DNA from: Pohlia nutans
Lineage: Eukaryota > Streptophyta > Bryopsida > Bryales > Mniaceae
DNA length: 64,000 bases
Direction of reading: 5' to 3'
Assembly: GCA_022496805.1 (NCBI GenBank)
Contig: CM040085.1
Coordinates: 40,391,811-40,455,810 of the forward strand
Shown here: positions 21,371-34,570 of the stretch, one piece after another
Position numbering within the stretch: the first letter of the stretch is position 1
How the letters are laid out: every line of letters starts with the position of its first letter
The notes under the pieces: model-generated
The model's input: only the letters and a program-made list of their open reading frames with translations
What the model was told of the DNA's origin: nothing
The model's database searches: none
Position numbers and translations under genes: made by a program

Positions 21371-23300
21371 TCAACCTCTACTTTTACGTCGACTTGTTGC
21401 TTGAAGAGCAACAACATGTTGATCAGCTTCAACAGTGCTGCTTCGAGCACTTTCAAACCGTACGCTTTCTATCCTGTCCGCCTTGGCCTTAGCTTCCTGA
21501 TCCTGTTGCTGGGCTACAATGTAGTCCTTTCGAATGTCCCACAGAACCTCAGCTGTCTTCTTCATGGTGGGCCGGTCTGCTTTTGTGGGTGCCGAGCAAG
21601 CAAATGCGAGCTCAGCCAAGCGATCAATGATGCTCAACGCAGCTGGTGTTTTCTCGATTTTTGGGTCGAGGATTTCAACCACCTTCCCTTCTACAAATTT
21701 CTTGAACGCCCATCTAACAGTCACCCGTTCATCACTGGCCCGCTTCAGTTCAATTGGCCGCCTGCCTGTAAAGATCTCTATGAGTAAAATGCCGAAAGAA
21801 TAAACATCACTCTTGGTGTGCAGTTGATAGGAGTTTAGGTACTCTGGATCCAGATAACCTGCATTCGCCATAGCCCAGCCCTTAGTGTTTGAAGTAGTGT
21901 AAAATGCATCGCCCGAAATTCATTGTGAAGAATACGGTTACAGAAAAATATACCATATCGAAGAAGAAAAACATCATGGTTGCAGAGAATTGACATAGAC
22001 TCTAACCTGCAGTGCCCTTCACTTGAGTGGAGACATGAGTGGCCCCAGCGTCGGTGGACGGCCCAACGCGGGAGAATCCAAAATCAGCAACCTTCGCCCG
22101 GTACTTGTCGGTGAGGAGAATGTTGGACGACTTAATATCCCTGTGTATGATCGGTCGATCGGCATACAGATGCAGATATGTCAATGCATGTGCAATGTCG
22201 ATTGCAATATCCAACCGAGTGCTTATGCCGAGTGGTTTCCCGTACGTCTCATCTATATGCTCACCAAGGTTGCCATTCGGTACAAACTCTACCACTAGAA
22301 TACGTTCTGAGCCTTCTTCCAAATAGCCGATCAGTTTCACGAGGTTTAAATGATCCACCTGCAACCAAAAAGCTCTGGTTAGAAATTCTCGTATTGAGCT
22401 GCACACTAGAAATGCCACTTTTCAGAAGATTTTGTATCATCGACTCTCCAGATATAACAATCAAAACATTGTGTACAAAGGCTTGTGAACTGTTTTTCAA
22501 AGGAAAATAACAGGTGTATTAAATAAAAATTACTTAGTTTGTGGCCTGTTTTAACTTAAAGAAAGCCGTCTCATTACTTGAAAAATGGTTTATCTTTAAT
22601 AGTAGTATGTAGTTTTTGTGTCACTCTCATTGTCTGCCCAGTTTGAAATGGACAGGACTCACAGTTTGAAATGGACAGGACTCACGTTTGAAGTATAAAA
22701 CATAGGACAAATATTGAAAAAAAAAAAAAAATCCCAAAAACTTGGACAATTATTTCCGGACAGAGGTAGTATAAAACAAGGCCTATTATGCACACAGCTC
22801 ATTCCAACAAGGAGATTTCACTATAAGAAAGATACTGCAATAGTCAAAGTTCTTGTTGTAAGGGGAAACACACACCCTACCTGAGACAACATTTCCACCT
22901 CTGTCCGAAACTCGGTGGACAGGCGATGGGCATACGCGTCCTTCCTGCCGCGCTTGATAGCCACCATTCTTCCGTCCTTTAGTTTGCCTTTATACACCAT
23001 TCCGAATCCCCCTTGGCCGATTTTGTTCGACGTAGACCAATTAGAAGTTGCGGAACTCAACTGCGCCATTGTGAAGATTTCCGCTCCCGGTTCGTGCGTC
23101 TCCGCCTCGGCCGCGTTTCCAAACGCATAATGATATCCGTTTCCATTTCGGCTGCTGCGCAGAGATCCGGGCTGCGAAGAAGGTGTGGAGCTGCATTGGT
23201 CGAACACTTCCTTGAACTCCTCCTGGCCCTTGAAGTCCGCGAATTTGTTCTCCTTCTTCGGACCTTCAGGTCGACAGCATGGAAAAAAACACCCCGCCAT
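21371..23300 (-). CDS. CRCK-like calmodulin-binding receptor-like cytoplasmic kinase
   Basis: A Ser/Thr kinase of the calmodulin-binding receptor-like cytoplasmic kinase type. Three exons (23300-22881, 22358-22007, 21858-21371) join in frame to 419 residues, within the CRCK range. The start is the ATG at 23300 (MAGCFFPCC); the frame is open further upstream but has no ATG. The N-terminus is short, has no signal or membrane segment, and has clustered Cys that could be acylated. The kinase domain (about residues 80-360) has GQGGFG, VAIKRG, HRDIKSSN, DFG and GTAGYLDPEYL, so it is an RD kinase with all key residues. VVEFVPNGNL, THVSTQVKGTAG and LWDIRKDY are typical of CRCK1-3. CRCK members link Ca2+/calmodulin to stress signalling in Arabidopsis; calmodulin binding here is inferred. 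Confidence 0.9.
22725..22775. repeat. Stowaway-type end fragment in kinase intron 1
   Basis: CTTGGACAATTATTTCCGGACAG followed by AGGTAGTA resembles one end of a plant Stowaway MITE. A nearby exact duplication of CAGTTTGAAATGGACAGGA lies at 22,641-22,680, and there is a 15-nt A run. The partner end is not clear, so this is a fragment. Confidence 0.45.
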
Positions 23301-26300
23301 CCCGTACGATCCGAGTTTCTGAATCACTACTCTGTGGCACGGACATAAAGCCTACCCTACCACGAGATTTATGAAGGAAGCTGAGCCACGACCTACCCGA
23401 TCGGCCACATTTAATGAATATCAAATCGAAGATAGGGAACGAGCGATGGCGGCAATGCGCCTTCGCCTGAAAAACTAATTTGCGCAAGCCGCATGATTGT
23501 CCGCGCCATCCAAAACGATCAGTGCCCTTACAATGGCGGTCCCACTGAAATTCTAATCAATGTGCTTGTGGTACTGAGAACTACATTATTTCAAATCTCC
23601 TCTTGCTATCCACGAAGAACATGCTTGGAGCTATTGATCTCTCGAACAAGTTCATCGAACCCGATCCAGTACTGCAAACACAACTTCACCACAAAGCGAA
23701 CAGAGGAGCGAATCTTGAGATAGCCTCAGAATCGATTTGCGATAGGGCCAAGGTCGATCTTCACCTGTTGCGGCGCCTTTAATACTTGGACATGGAGATT
23801 CTGAAGGAAAGAAGTTGTTTCGCACCATTCGAGTGAACATCAACACTGGCTGAAGCAATCACATGATTGCACAATGTACCTACTGCTTCCCTTCTCGATC
23901 CTGGACGCATGTGGCTTTCCTTGTTTAGGTCTGTGAGAGAGCCGAGTAGAAGGACAGCGGTGGAAGAAGACAAATCGGGGTTAGAACGCAAGTCGGAGGA
24001 CGCACTCCTTCCTCGATCCGATGGACTTTACTTTATAAAGAAACTGTTGGTGCGGGGGCAGCAGAGCTCCGGTAGTCGGAAAAAACTCCAAACGCGGGGG
24101 AACTTGGAAATTCTGCTTGCAATTAAATCAGAACATCCGTCGTCACAGATATTCCCAAAATAATAAAGAGAGGGATTTCAGCAGAGCTTCCGGTCCAGCA
24201 GCTCCGCCGAATATACTTTTACTGATGAAGCCGAGGATCCGCTGGTTTGCAACTGAGGAGTGCTCTGCACATAAGTTAATAATAAATCCCTGGTATTGCT
24301 CACGCAAAGAGAAAATCCTGTTCACAATTTTCTTGTACGAAGCTTCCGTCTCCGAGAAACAGGGGAAGCGGAAGCAGCTTGCAAATTGAACAACCTCACA
24401 ATGAACCTGGAACTAACCGAATCAGAGATGCCAATATTACCACGGATTTCGTGAGTAGTCCCTGGCTATGGCACAACTGGAGCAGGCTTTCTGCAACTGG
24501 GAATGGATACAACTATAGCGGAAAACTGAACTGCTCCGACTGAAACAAGATGCGTATTTCTCTCCTTGCAATCGATTGCCTTCAATTTGTGCCCGAAAAA
24601 AAAACAAAAACAAAAACAAGAAGCGTTGTCCTAAACATTCCCCTACTGCCAGACAACTTCTTCCTCTTGCGACTTTTCCTCAGTCATCTTGCCATGAAAC
24701 ATTCCCTTTCCAAAACCTAGAAACCTTGATGCGATGATCAACTGTTGTCTGTGGCAAAAGAAACAATCCGCTTGTCGTCAGTTCTCTCCGGCGCCTCCGT
24801 CGCTGACAAACATAGGCAGTCAGTCAAACCGCAGATTGCGCACTCACTAGTGAACTGCGAAATTAAACCAAATGGCTATTCTCGTCCGATTCCTGTGCCC
24901 TTGGCGGGCAGGGATCGGGAAGAATGCGAACTCGGACTCTTGTGGACGTGAATCATGTAAACATTCTAGTACAAGGAAAGAATCTTACCGTTATAAATGC
25001 ACAGCAATACCGTGACGGCAGCAATGAGTGAGCTTCTGTTCACCAGCATTCATGTATATAATATCCTCTTTATTGCTTGAAACGTATTTTTTAATTTTTT
25101 TCGCACAAATTGAAGGAATTCAATTGCAGGGAGAAATAACATACAAAGCCACCGTGACGCGCTTTCAGCCGGCACCGCGACGATCGACGATTGCTTGCTC
25201 CGTCCGTCGGTTGCGAGGAATCACTAGAATTATCAGCAGGTGTGGACAAGTACAAAACTGATTCCGAACAGTCCAATCATTCATGTGCCTCGGTTTTTGT
25301 TGCACTGGAACAAGGTTCTATGCCCCTGACAGTGTGTCATTTGGCCCATGTCCTGCGCACTGAAACACTCATGTTTTCCTCGCTCTTTTTTATTTATAGA
25401 AACGTGCATGTTGCGCGATGTTGTGTTATTGCGGGGCCTCGTTCCAGCAATGCGGACATATAATGCACACAAGAATTTGCCAAATGAGAATCTCAAAACC
25501 TATTAGCCGAGTCGCTGCATTGTCTTGGCCTCCGCCGTAAGTTTCGGATCAATGGCCACGCAGCATTCCTTTACAACTTTTTATTTTCATTTATTTTTGA
25601 CACAAACAAAGGGGAATCCTTAATTGCGAGGAGGCATATAACAATTTACAATTTTCTTTGCATTTTTGCTATTGACTTCGTTCGATTTGTGCCAAAAAAC
25701 AAACAATTTTCTTTGCATCTGGTGCTTAGTCTACGTCTCCGACTCGGTCATAATTTTGAGATTGGATACAATGAAATAGAATAACAGCTACCGCCGGGCG
25801 TGGTACTTGCTTTTATTATAATAAAAGCAGGCTGCATCAGTACAGTAGCCTGCAACTCACGGAACTCTCTGGAAAGAGTGTGAAAGCTCTGACTAAGTTA
25901 AGTACGTCACCAGCACAGTAGTTTGAGATCCGAACCCTAAACAGAGTGTCTTAATCACTTAATGTCATCGTGAACTTATTCACGGAGTCGACGAGATGAC
26001 GGCACACGATGGTCAATGTTTCGCAATAGTCTCTCTGCCAACGCAACTAATGTTGGAAATCTATGACAGCTTATAGAAAGTCTTGGTGTGCAGAAACCTG
26101 CACCAATTATGCAGAATTGCAGACACCATTATTCAAGCGTGTGTCGAGAGCGTCCTCAGATGTCAGAGGCCGGCCTTTTCTGATGCATGCCGGATTTTTC
26201 GCTTGCGATGTTCGTGCAGCATAAGTGCGGCCAATTTCGCCAGGTTCCAGATGCATCGATCGCGCGATCACACACTTCTTTTTCTCTTCCGGGCATGGCA

Positions 26301-26607
26301 CCGCCATAGCCGGAAATCTTGCACTGGAGAATATTGTCAGGACAGAGGACGACGCAATCCGTAAAAGCTTTACGGCAGAAATCAAAAGGTTGTATACGTC
26401 GTCTTTCAACCAATTCAGTAAATGCTATTATGTACAGAAGCTTTACAAATCGAGGATTTCATTAAATCGTGTACAAATCATAAGTTACGTTCTATTTACA
26501 GAGTAAGAAACCAGCTACTTTTATCAATTCTGTGTTATGTTAATTTTGCACATTCAAATTTTCTCTATCTTTTTTTTGTTAGCAAGCAACAAGCTCGGCT
26601 GCACATC
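23301..26607. other. Intergenic region with GC-richer blocks and short dispersed retroposon-like ends
   Basis: No gene could be supported here in spite of several medium-length frames. Three diverged copies of a short motif, T-run + GGCACAAAT + AAGGAATC + ATTGCGAGGAG, lie near 24,565-24,605 (minus), 25,098-25,140 and 25,595-25,640. A fourth is at 27,775-27,830. Reversed, they look like A-tailed 3' ends of a retroposon family. The part near 23,300 should contain the kinase promoter. Confidence 0.5.
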
Positions 26608-27328
26608 CTAAAGCTGGCCATATTGTTTTCGGACGTAGAGTCTGGCACGCTTCTTGACCTTTTTGATCTCCCTCACGATTTTCTCCTCCGGAGCATTACC
26701 GGTGACAGTCACCTTCTGGTTGAGGAAGTCGACAATGACCTGATCAACTCCTACACATGCAAGGATCAATGAGCAGGGAAGTAAGTACAACCGTAAGTAA
26801 AATCCATCACATATCCATCACTGAACCGCATTGATTTCTGTGAACGCTGACCTTGAATATTGAAGAGACGGTCCTTGATTTTCTTTTCGCAATTTCTGGT
26901 GCAGCACATCGGTACACTGAGCTCAACAACCTGCACAGAAAACAAAACCTTCAAAAAGCTAAACCGAAGAAACAGAGCAGAACAAGAGCGAGGCTATGGC
27001 GTATAGCGGATATAGCGTTTGGAGACTTACATTGACCATGTAGGTACTGTAAGGCCAGCCGCTGTGGACCTGATCTGCCTCTGATCGCGTGATCCAAGTA
27101 GGCTGCATGTTGCCATAAAACAGCTGCAAGTAACACAATTTCCCGTCATGCCAAACTCAACACTATATCATATGCTCATTCCCGCGTTAACAAATCATTT
27201 CAACACTGTCTTTGTCTGGTAAATTCTCAACTCAAATTCAAAAGACTCAAAAAAGAAAACTGCTGCAATGCCTTTAGAGTGAATTTTTCGGCCATGGCGA
27301 TGCTGCGTACCTCCTGGCAGGACATCAT
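26608..27328 (-). CDS. Heavy-metal-associated (HMA) domain protein
   Basis: A small HMA-fold protein related to plant metallochaperone-like proteins. Four exons (27328-27311, 27123-27031, 26930-26852, 26750-26608) join in frame to 110 residues, with GT-AG introns. Residues 1-37 form a short lead ending in STYMVN. Residues about 38-95 are the HMA fold: VVELSVPMCC, then KKIKDRLFNIQGVDQVIVDF and QKVTVTGN, as in family members with RVPMCCxxC...NQKVTVTG. The basic tail KKVKKRARLYVRKQYGQL is also typical. There is no CaaX prenylation motif, so it is an HPP-type protein and not a HIPP. Oddity: the metal loop reads MCCTRNC, one residue longer than the usual MCCxxC, so Cys spacing is CxxxC. Metal binding is family knowledge and untested here. 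Confidence 0.85.
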
Positions 27329-29284
27329 CGTGGCGATATATGAAGTGCTTGATCGCTTGCTCCGAACGTTGAATGAAGGTGGCGATCGATGCCAGCGAGG
27401 TTTGGAATGGAAATGGAAATGGTCAGAATTGAACGGCCGCTTTATTTATGAGAGAATGAATAATGTGGTAATGGCGATGGGGGAGGTTTGTTCGTCGGAG
27501 ATGCGTCGGTATTGGCCGGCTAGCTAGTCGGTGCACGCAACGCTCTAAAAATTTACTGGACAATGTTAATTAATTAATTTTTGTCGACGTAAATTAATTA
27601 ATTAAGTTTTGTGCTCTTGTGATTGGTTCAGGGTGATGTGGAAATTCAATTTCGACGCCAGGTTGTGTGGATCGGACTCTTACGTACAGTCCTTGTGTAG
27701 CAATTTACTTTGAGTTTACTTTTGTTGGCTCTACCTGAAGATTTCAGGGTTTCAGGGTTTCAGGGTTTCTTTTTTCTTTTTCTTTTTCTGGCACAAATAA
27801 TGAGAATCCTTTACTGCGAGATAGATACAAATACAACAAGGTCCCAGCCAGGGCAGGCCAAGGACCAAGCAAGAAATAAAATACAAAGAAAAGGTTTGAA
27901 AAAGAGAGAAGGCCAAAGGTTAAAGCTAATCGACATCAAAACAACGATTTCAACTCTCCAAGAGTCCACTTCATATGAGGGTTTCTATTTCAGGAAATAT
28001 GAGTGGTCCACTAGTTAAAAAATAACCTTTGAGCACCCTTTTCACATTTCCCACTTAAGAATGATTCAAAATGTACCTTTTCTTAAAATGTTGAATAAAT
28101 TGAAGATTTCTTAAAAGGGATTGGAACGGAGCCTCGAGATTATACAATTGTTGTTTAAATTGGAGATTGAACAAGGTTTTTTAGCAATTTTTTGACAACT
28201 TTTAGACAACTTTTTGAATAGGTGGCACAAGTGAAACAAACATTGTAGCACTTTCATATGCATTTTAGATGAAGTCATTACAAATGAATGAAAAGTTTCA
28301 ATATGGATGAATTTTTGGCGATAAAGAAATAAAATTTTGAACCAAATTTGGCTCACCCCAAAATAGTTTCACCTTCTAACTTTTGACACCCAAACAAAGT
28401 TGGTTTGGCTCACTCATTCGAAGGCCATTACCACATTCTCAAATTATAAACTATAAACCTTTACGCTGCCTTGTGCTCTAAAGATGTACTCCGTAAAATT
28501 TCTAGCATCAATGTTTTTCGTATAAACATTGAAATTAAATATTCTAAATTCCTATAAATTTGTATTGCAAACAAAGAATTGACAAGTTCAAAGTGGAATT
28601 TGGTTGAAATGTAAAATTCATAGTTTAATAATTTTTAGAAATTTTAATATTCTTAAGTTTATATAACCATTTTTACAATGTCAACTTTTGAACTAAAACA
28701 CTGATATTTTTGGACAAAACGCGCTTCCACATTATAATTTTTATTACATTCGAGACCAGGATGTAATAAGGGGTACCAAGAAAAGAATGCAATTTGGTCA
28801 TGGTCTTGACACGTATGATTGAGCATGAATCCCTTGTTGATTCTTTTGTTTTTGAAGATCGATATGTATGTCCCCAAAATTTTAAGAAATAATATAGTCA
28901 TCTTCAGAAACTTTGAAACAGAGCTTTGAAACAGATCGACACTTTTTGCAAATTTATCTGCGCAGGATCGATTGTTTTGCAAATAAAATGACCACCAAAG
29001 ATGTATTTTGGTGTATTTTCTACGGGTCTCAAACAAGCTCTCAATTCATGCCAATCTCAAAAGAGAACATTCTTCTCATATTTCTCTGGTCATTTAGGAC
29101 ATCTTAAATTAATTTTTACCAAAAGGCCAGGGTATAACAAAGGCCAAAACCAGAGGTCATTCTTATATTCACAACCATGCTAACTTCAACATCTCAACCC
29201 TAGTAGTGACTTGTCAACCCTCAAAAATGCCACTTGTTCATACGTCATCTTGGACCCTCCACCTAAAGTGAATGTGGTCTCTGC
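27329..29284. other. Intergenic DNA
   Basis: Contains the HMA gene promoter side, an inverted TTAATTAATTAATTTTT / AAATTAATTAATTAA pair at about 27,565-27,604 and a retroposon-like end at 27,775-27,830. I see no gene in the rest. Confidence 0.5.
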
Positions 29285-32200
29285 TCAAGAGTTTATCAGG
29301 GCATTTGCTATGACCAGTGCACATTGCGCATGGTGATTCATGTCGTCCCTGCAGAAACAGACTTGTCAAGTCAAGCAGTAAGAGCAGAAAAAACTGATGA
29401 TTCACCTTTAAAGCAGTCACTACAAGGCGGTGTTTACTTATAAATAAAACACAAGTAAAAGAACTGCAGTATGCTTACCTCTCCGTAAGATCCAATACTG
29501 CTTGAAATGAGCTGCAAACTTCTCTTAATAACTCATCGTCACTTGTATGTGTCTCCAGAAAGACCTGATGAGAGAGTCGTGTCAACGTCGGCCTCAAAGA
29601 ACTTGCATCTAGAAGCATTTGAAAGATTGATGGAATAGCGTGCAATGGGACTATACCTGAAAAGCACCCGGCAGTAGAATTTGTAGTTCTTCTGAGGAAA
29701 ATAACTTATGCAAATTCAGATTTGATAAAAACAATTCTTTTGCAGTGGAGATCTCACGGAGTTTATCTCTGGAATGCTGAAGCCAACACCCCACCATCCT
29801 CAGAACAGAGAAATTTAGGAAAGCAAAAATTACACCAAAATCCAACACAAGTTCTAGAGATTCTGAAGCATGATGCAGGACATCTTTAGAACTTGAACTA
29901 AAAATGGAAGTGACAGGCGAGTTGATTATACCGCTGGAGCATGAGTAACTATGTAGTTGGCAATCAGTTTAAACTTCAAATGTGGATTTTCCAGCATCTG
30001 CAAATTCACCACAACAACAAGATCTCAATCCGAAATGCATCGTTCCCACATCGCATACAGAAACCTTCATGATGCTGAGCCTGCAACTAGATCACAAGCT
30101 TGAAGTCTTTAAAGCCAGGTTTCTTGCAAACGGCTATCAATGTCGGGTTCTAATCAATGCACACGTCTGTAGAACATTCAAACAACTGCACACTAACTTC
30201 ACTAATTACCATGTATTCCACCATCGATGAGACATAGCCACAGAAGAAGAAACTACACTGAGCTGGGTTAAGATTTGAACCTGAAGAAGAGGACCAAGAG
30301 ATGTCTTTTTATAGTTCAAGATACCCAAGAAAGTCTCCACAAGGCTCCCTCTGTTCAAAAGGCAACCAAGTTGAAAGAGATCAACGACCTCATAGATACA
30401 AAGATGAAAAAAAATTCTCTCCTCCCTAAAAATGCTTAGCATCAATAAGATACAGAATTAGGAGTTGCATCCTCACATTGAGACCGCGTTCCTTGTCACC
30501 CCATATTTCTGCTCACTTAAATTCTTGAATTCCTCTAGTTCAAGAATCTGTCACCCAAAACTACCCACTCTCCAGTAAGAATTCTGAGGATAAATTATTT
30601 ACTGGGATTAGTATCTCAGATAACACAAAGCATTCTAATTTCGGAAATATAATCCGATTGCATCCACACAAGAGGCGTGGCTTGCAAGTAACCACAGGCT
30701 TTTACAAATTAACCTACAATAGAACAAAGTATTTTTAGATACTTGATGGCTCCGACTGGAAGGGGGAAATCAGAGTTCCCAGACAGAAAAGACGATGGAG
30801 TCTGACTGCTAAAACACAGGGGTCGAGAAATATTTGAGTATGAAAGCATAGAGTGATGAGCTTCATTCACCATAGTCAAAAGAGTAGCTGCCAGGTGGGC
30901 GAAGTCTGTCTCTGTGACAAAGAATACTGGGCTAGAAATGACAGACGATGTCCCTGATGCTGTAGCATTCATTTCTGTATCTTGAGAATCTGATCCGTCT
31001 CTTGACACTCCCATCTTCAGGCCTTTTGAATTTCCGCCTTTCAAATCATCCAGCCCACCCGGCCTTTCTATTATGCGCAACAGATTTGAAAAAATCTCCT
31101 TGACTTTTGAACTACCTTGTCTCTGCATCAGGCAATTACTTTAAGGATGAAAACGAGATTGTGGCGGTTCAAAAACAACCATTGCAACTGAAGTTCTTGA
31201 TTTTCCTCAACCATATTTCAGAGAACAACCATCTTAAGCGAAAGACAGTTAAAATATATCCTAATTCATTATCTATTCACAGGTCGCTTGAGAAATTATC
31301 CCCATAGCTATGTGCCAGCAGAATGTGAAAATTTATACGAAAGAGCAGGTGAATTGAGGTACAAACCACCAGGAATTGTAATATAAGTGATTCCTGCATC
31401 AACTCCAATTCCTCAGGATTTTCTGCACAAAAGGAAGTCATGATTAGCTCAAGACTTCGGCATGAGCTTCAACAACCTACACAAAACTAGAACGGCTAAA
31501 CCATCCGCTGGGCAGTATGCCAAGATACTTCAATACACAACAAAGAAATGACTCAATAACCGGGACGGCAATTGATATGTAGTCTCAGCTAAATGAATCA
31601 CCACATGTAGTCGTGACTAGGTACTAAGGCATCCATCTACAAAGATAGCCTGCAAGAGAAGTAAGACACCTTGAAATGCCTGCTGTCGTACTTGAAAGTC
31701 GGAGTCAAGAAGACTAACTAACCACCGCAACATTAAATATTGCACCAGTCTCTGCCAAGAACAAGTTGTTTTTCTCAGGTCGCACAAATGAACACCGCAT
31801 TTGATTGTGTCAATACTCAAGGAATTGCTGAGAGCAGTGCAAAGAGAAGGCCACTAAGAACAATGTTTGATGACTACGTTTGATGACTTACATTAAGTGG
31901 GTCTTTATATTTAGCAGCATTGTCGATACCAGAAGAACCCCTTCTTTTTGAAGTCTGCTCTCCATCTAGGTTGGCGACAATATTATCCAGCACCACATAG
32001 AGGTCCTACAATTTCCCATAAACAAGTTTAATTCTGATTCATCCATGATAAGTATAATATTTAGATTGGGTTGAACGTCGTGCCAATTCAGAAAATGAGC
32101 GACATTCTCATCAAAAAATTAATGAAGGAAACTGCCAAGCACTAAAGCACTTACCATGCTAACCTTAGTTGATTTCTTTGCGTTCTCAGATTTCTGCACA

Positions 32201-34243
32201 GCGACCTCAAAAGGCGACCACACTTGCTCCTACCAATTTCAATCACTCCACTGAATGCATTAGACAGTGCCGGCCCAAATCCTAACCGTTAAGAGGGCAC
32301 GGTAATCTGAACAAAGATGTAGAGACTGAAATAGCAACAAGAGATACAAACCAAATACAACGTTAGAGATAAATCTTATATTACCTTGTTGTCCACAAAC
32401 TCTTTCTTTTCCCCAGTTCCGGTACTCTTCAAGCTGACTTGCGGATGACGCTGCAAACAAACGTTTCAAAAACTTAACGATTAACTTAAAGAGTTTATGT
32501 CCCAATCAGAATCAGCGAGCACTTTGTACTTCATCAGCTAAAGATGACCATTCTGTTCTAATGAGGAGATACTCACCAGGTCGAGGTCATGGAGCAAGCG
32601 AAAACTAGCCACTATCACTCGCAAAGACTTTGTCTCTTGTATCCCACAAAAGATTTTCTCATACACGCCCCTACAAACCAGTCGACAAGTGAAAGCAGAT
32701 GAATCATCAACCTCAAACTGAAATAGAAATTCATTTATTTTAGTGTCGAGATAATGATGAACGACCATAGAGCTCGGGTAGGAATATTTCCACATCATCC
32801 TCCATGCCTAGTGAACCATTCTGCACTCGCTATATTAATAAGGAAAATAAAAAGAGCAATTGCACAATTCCAAAGACGAAATAGAGTTGGCGATTGAGAA
32901 CGTACCTTGCCGGAACAACAGCAACATCTGGTACAACAGCCAACACCCGAACAGTGTCCAAAAATAATAACTCTGCACAAACTCACCAGGTTAATTCGTC
33001 TTTTTTCTCAATTAACCGAATGTGATCGAAAATACGAAGAGGATTCCACAAGGAACAATACTCACGATCGATATCAAAGTTTTTCTAGACATCAAGAGTA
33101 TCACAAATTCACCAGGTTAATACACCGTTTTCTTGATTAGGAAACTTCCACTTATAAAATTCATAGCATTTATCCACATTCTATTTTCTTTCTTACAAAA
33201 TCACCACCGAAAATACGAAGAGGATTCGAGAAGGAATACTCACGATCGGCATCAACATGAAAGTCTTTCTTGACACCAAGAGTATCAGCGAGCGCAAGGA
33301 CATTCGTCAAGAGGGAGGCTCCCATAAGCCTCCGCTCCTTCCCTGCTTCCTCATCCCGGTGGCTGGAATTGGCATTGAACGTCCCTGTGCTATGTCTTCT
33401 CACAACTACTTCCTAACGTTGGACTCCCTCAGTCAGTAGGTTAAAGACATAATCCGGAAAAATCCTCGATAACAACTTATTTCGATTCCTATGAGACGCA
33501 CTCAGTGATTTTTTTGTCAGGAGACAATTTAGTATTTTTGCTACTTTTCCATGGCTTGAAGAGCAATCCAGGCTCCTTGGATGCTCTTTTCATATTATAT
33601 AGGTAATATCAGGATAATACACATGTGCTACCTAGGTGCTACTTAGGCAATATCTAGGTATAAAGAGGCTTACACATCTTGAATCCATGTAGGAAATCCG
33701 GCTATTATTCCTTTTATTTTTCAAAAATCCTTTATATCAATTAGCCAGCACAGATTTTATGTAGCAATTTGGCTAAAATTAGCAACAAAAAATCACTGGA
33801 CGCACTGATAGTTTTATGTTTTATGTCGCATTTTTTCTACTAGTTCTAATACACTTTCTTGGAATACATTTCTTCTTCTAGTAGAAAAATGTGATACAAA
33901 ACAATTAGTGCGTCTCGCAGTGATCGAAATAAACAGTGCATCGGAAAGACGAAAGTGAGGTCGAAGTAATTGAAAGAAACGGTGTACTGAGAGACGAAAG
34001 TGAGGTGTAAATACCGGCAGAGACGGTGAAGATTGCACTGCGCTTCTAGTGATCCGCCCCTGCGAGAGGCACAAACAAGTCAGTCAGTGTGGACGAAGAA
34101 GGAAGGCGGAGGAATGCATGCGCAAGATGGTGAATGATCAAGAAGAGGCGGAGTACCCGAGTGCGGGGCTGCGTCGGGGTAATTTTCACATTATCGGCGA
34201 CGGCGGCTTGATCGTCGAGTTTCTGCTTCTTGCGAGGAGGCAT
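29285..34243 (-). CDS. Multi-exon gene for a nuclear-type helical-repeat protein, unrecognised
   Basis: I do not recognise this protein. It opens MPPRKKQKLDDQ at 34243, a basic stretch that could be a nuclear localisation signal. At least a dozen exons follow on the minus strand. Credible pieces: GRITRSAVQSSPSLP (near 34,040), LMGASLLTNVLALADTLG (33,300), LLFLDTVRVLAVVPDVA (32,930), ASFRLLHDLDL (32,590), DLYVVLDNIVANL (31,980), LVQYLMLRWLVSLLDSD (31,720), a 130-residue Ser-rich exon (31,120-30,720), ENPHLKFKLIANYIVTHAP (29,980), FLNFSVLRMVGCWLQ (29,790) and a last exon ending at the TGA at 29285. The last three joins are in phase; some middle joins are not resolved. The leucine-rich helices suggest an ARM/HEAT-like repeat protein. 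Decay of some exons cannot be excluded. Confidence 0.55.
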
Positions 34244-34309
34244 GATCCGTGGAGGAGCGCAATGGAAGAGGAAAAAAAAAAAAAAACTAGTGAGGGACTA
34301 GGGTTTTAA

Positions 34310-34570
34310 GGAAGCTCCTCACTGACGGATGACAATCGATTCTACTGCGAGGAAAACAGCAAACTCCGACATTACTCAGAGTCGGGATTGAGTAACGAAG
34401 AAGAAGAACAGAAGAAGAAGATGAAGAAGAAGAAGACGAAGACGAAATGGAAGAAACGTCCGTCGTTGTTGTTCTGCATTCACCGACGACAACGCCTCCG
34501 TCGCATTAACTTTCTGCGACGTACGAAGTGTCAGCCGGCCTTCTCCGTCGGTAAGGTCGTCAGACTTAAG
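34310..34570. other. Short divergent-promoter-like region with GAAGAA low complexity
   Basis: A purine-rich GAAGAAGAAG block at 34,397-34,460 would translate to a Glu/Lys run, but no real protein follows it. This is the upstream side of the helical-repeat gene. Confidence 0.4.

Noticed and set aside
23867..26506. A cluster of overlapping 60-116-codon frames on both strands
   Set aside because: They overlap in opposite directions, share no motif with known families and show no splice continuity, so no gene is called.
29285..34243. Naming the helical-repeat gene as neurochondrin
   Set aside because: Only vague similarity of one exon (VGCWLQ and following helices); not enough to name it.
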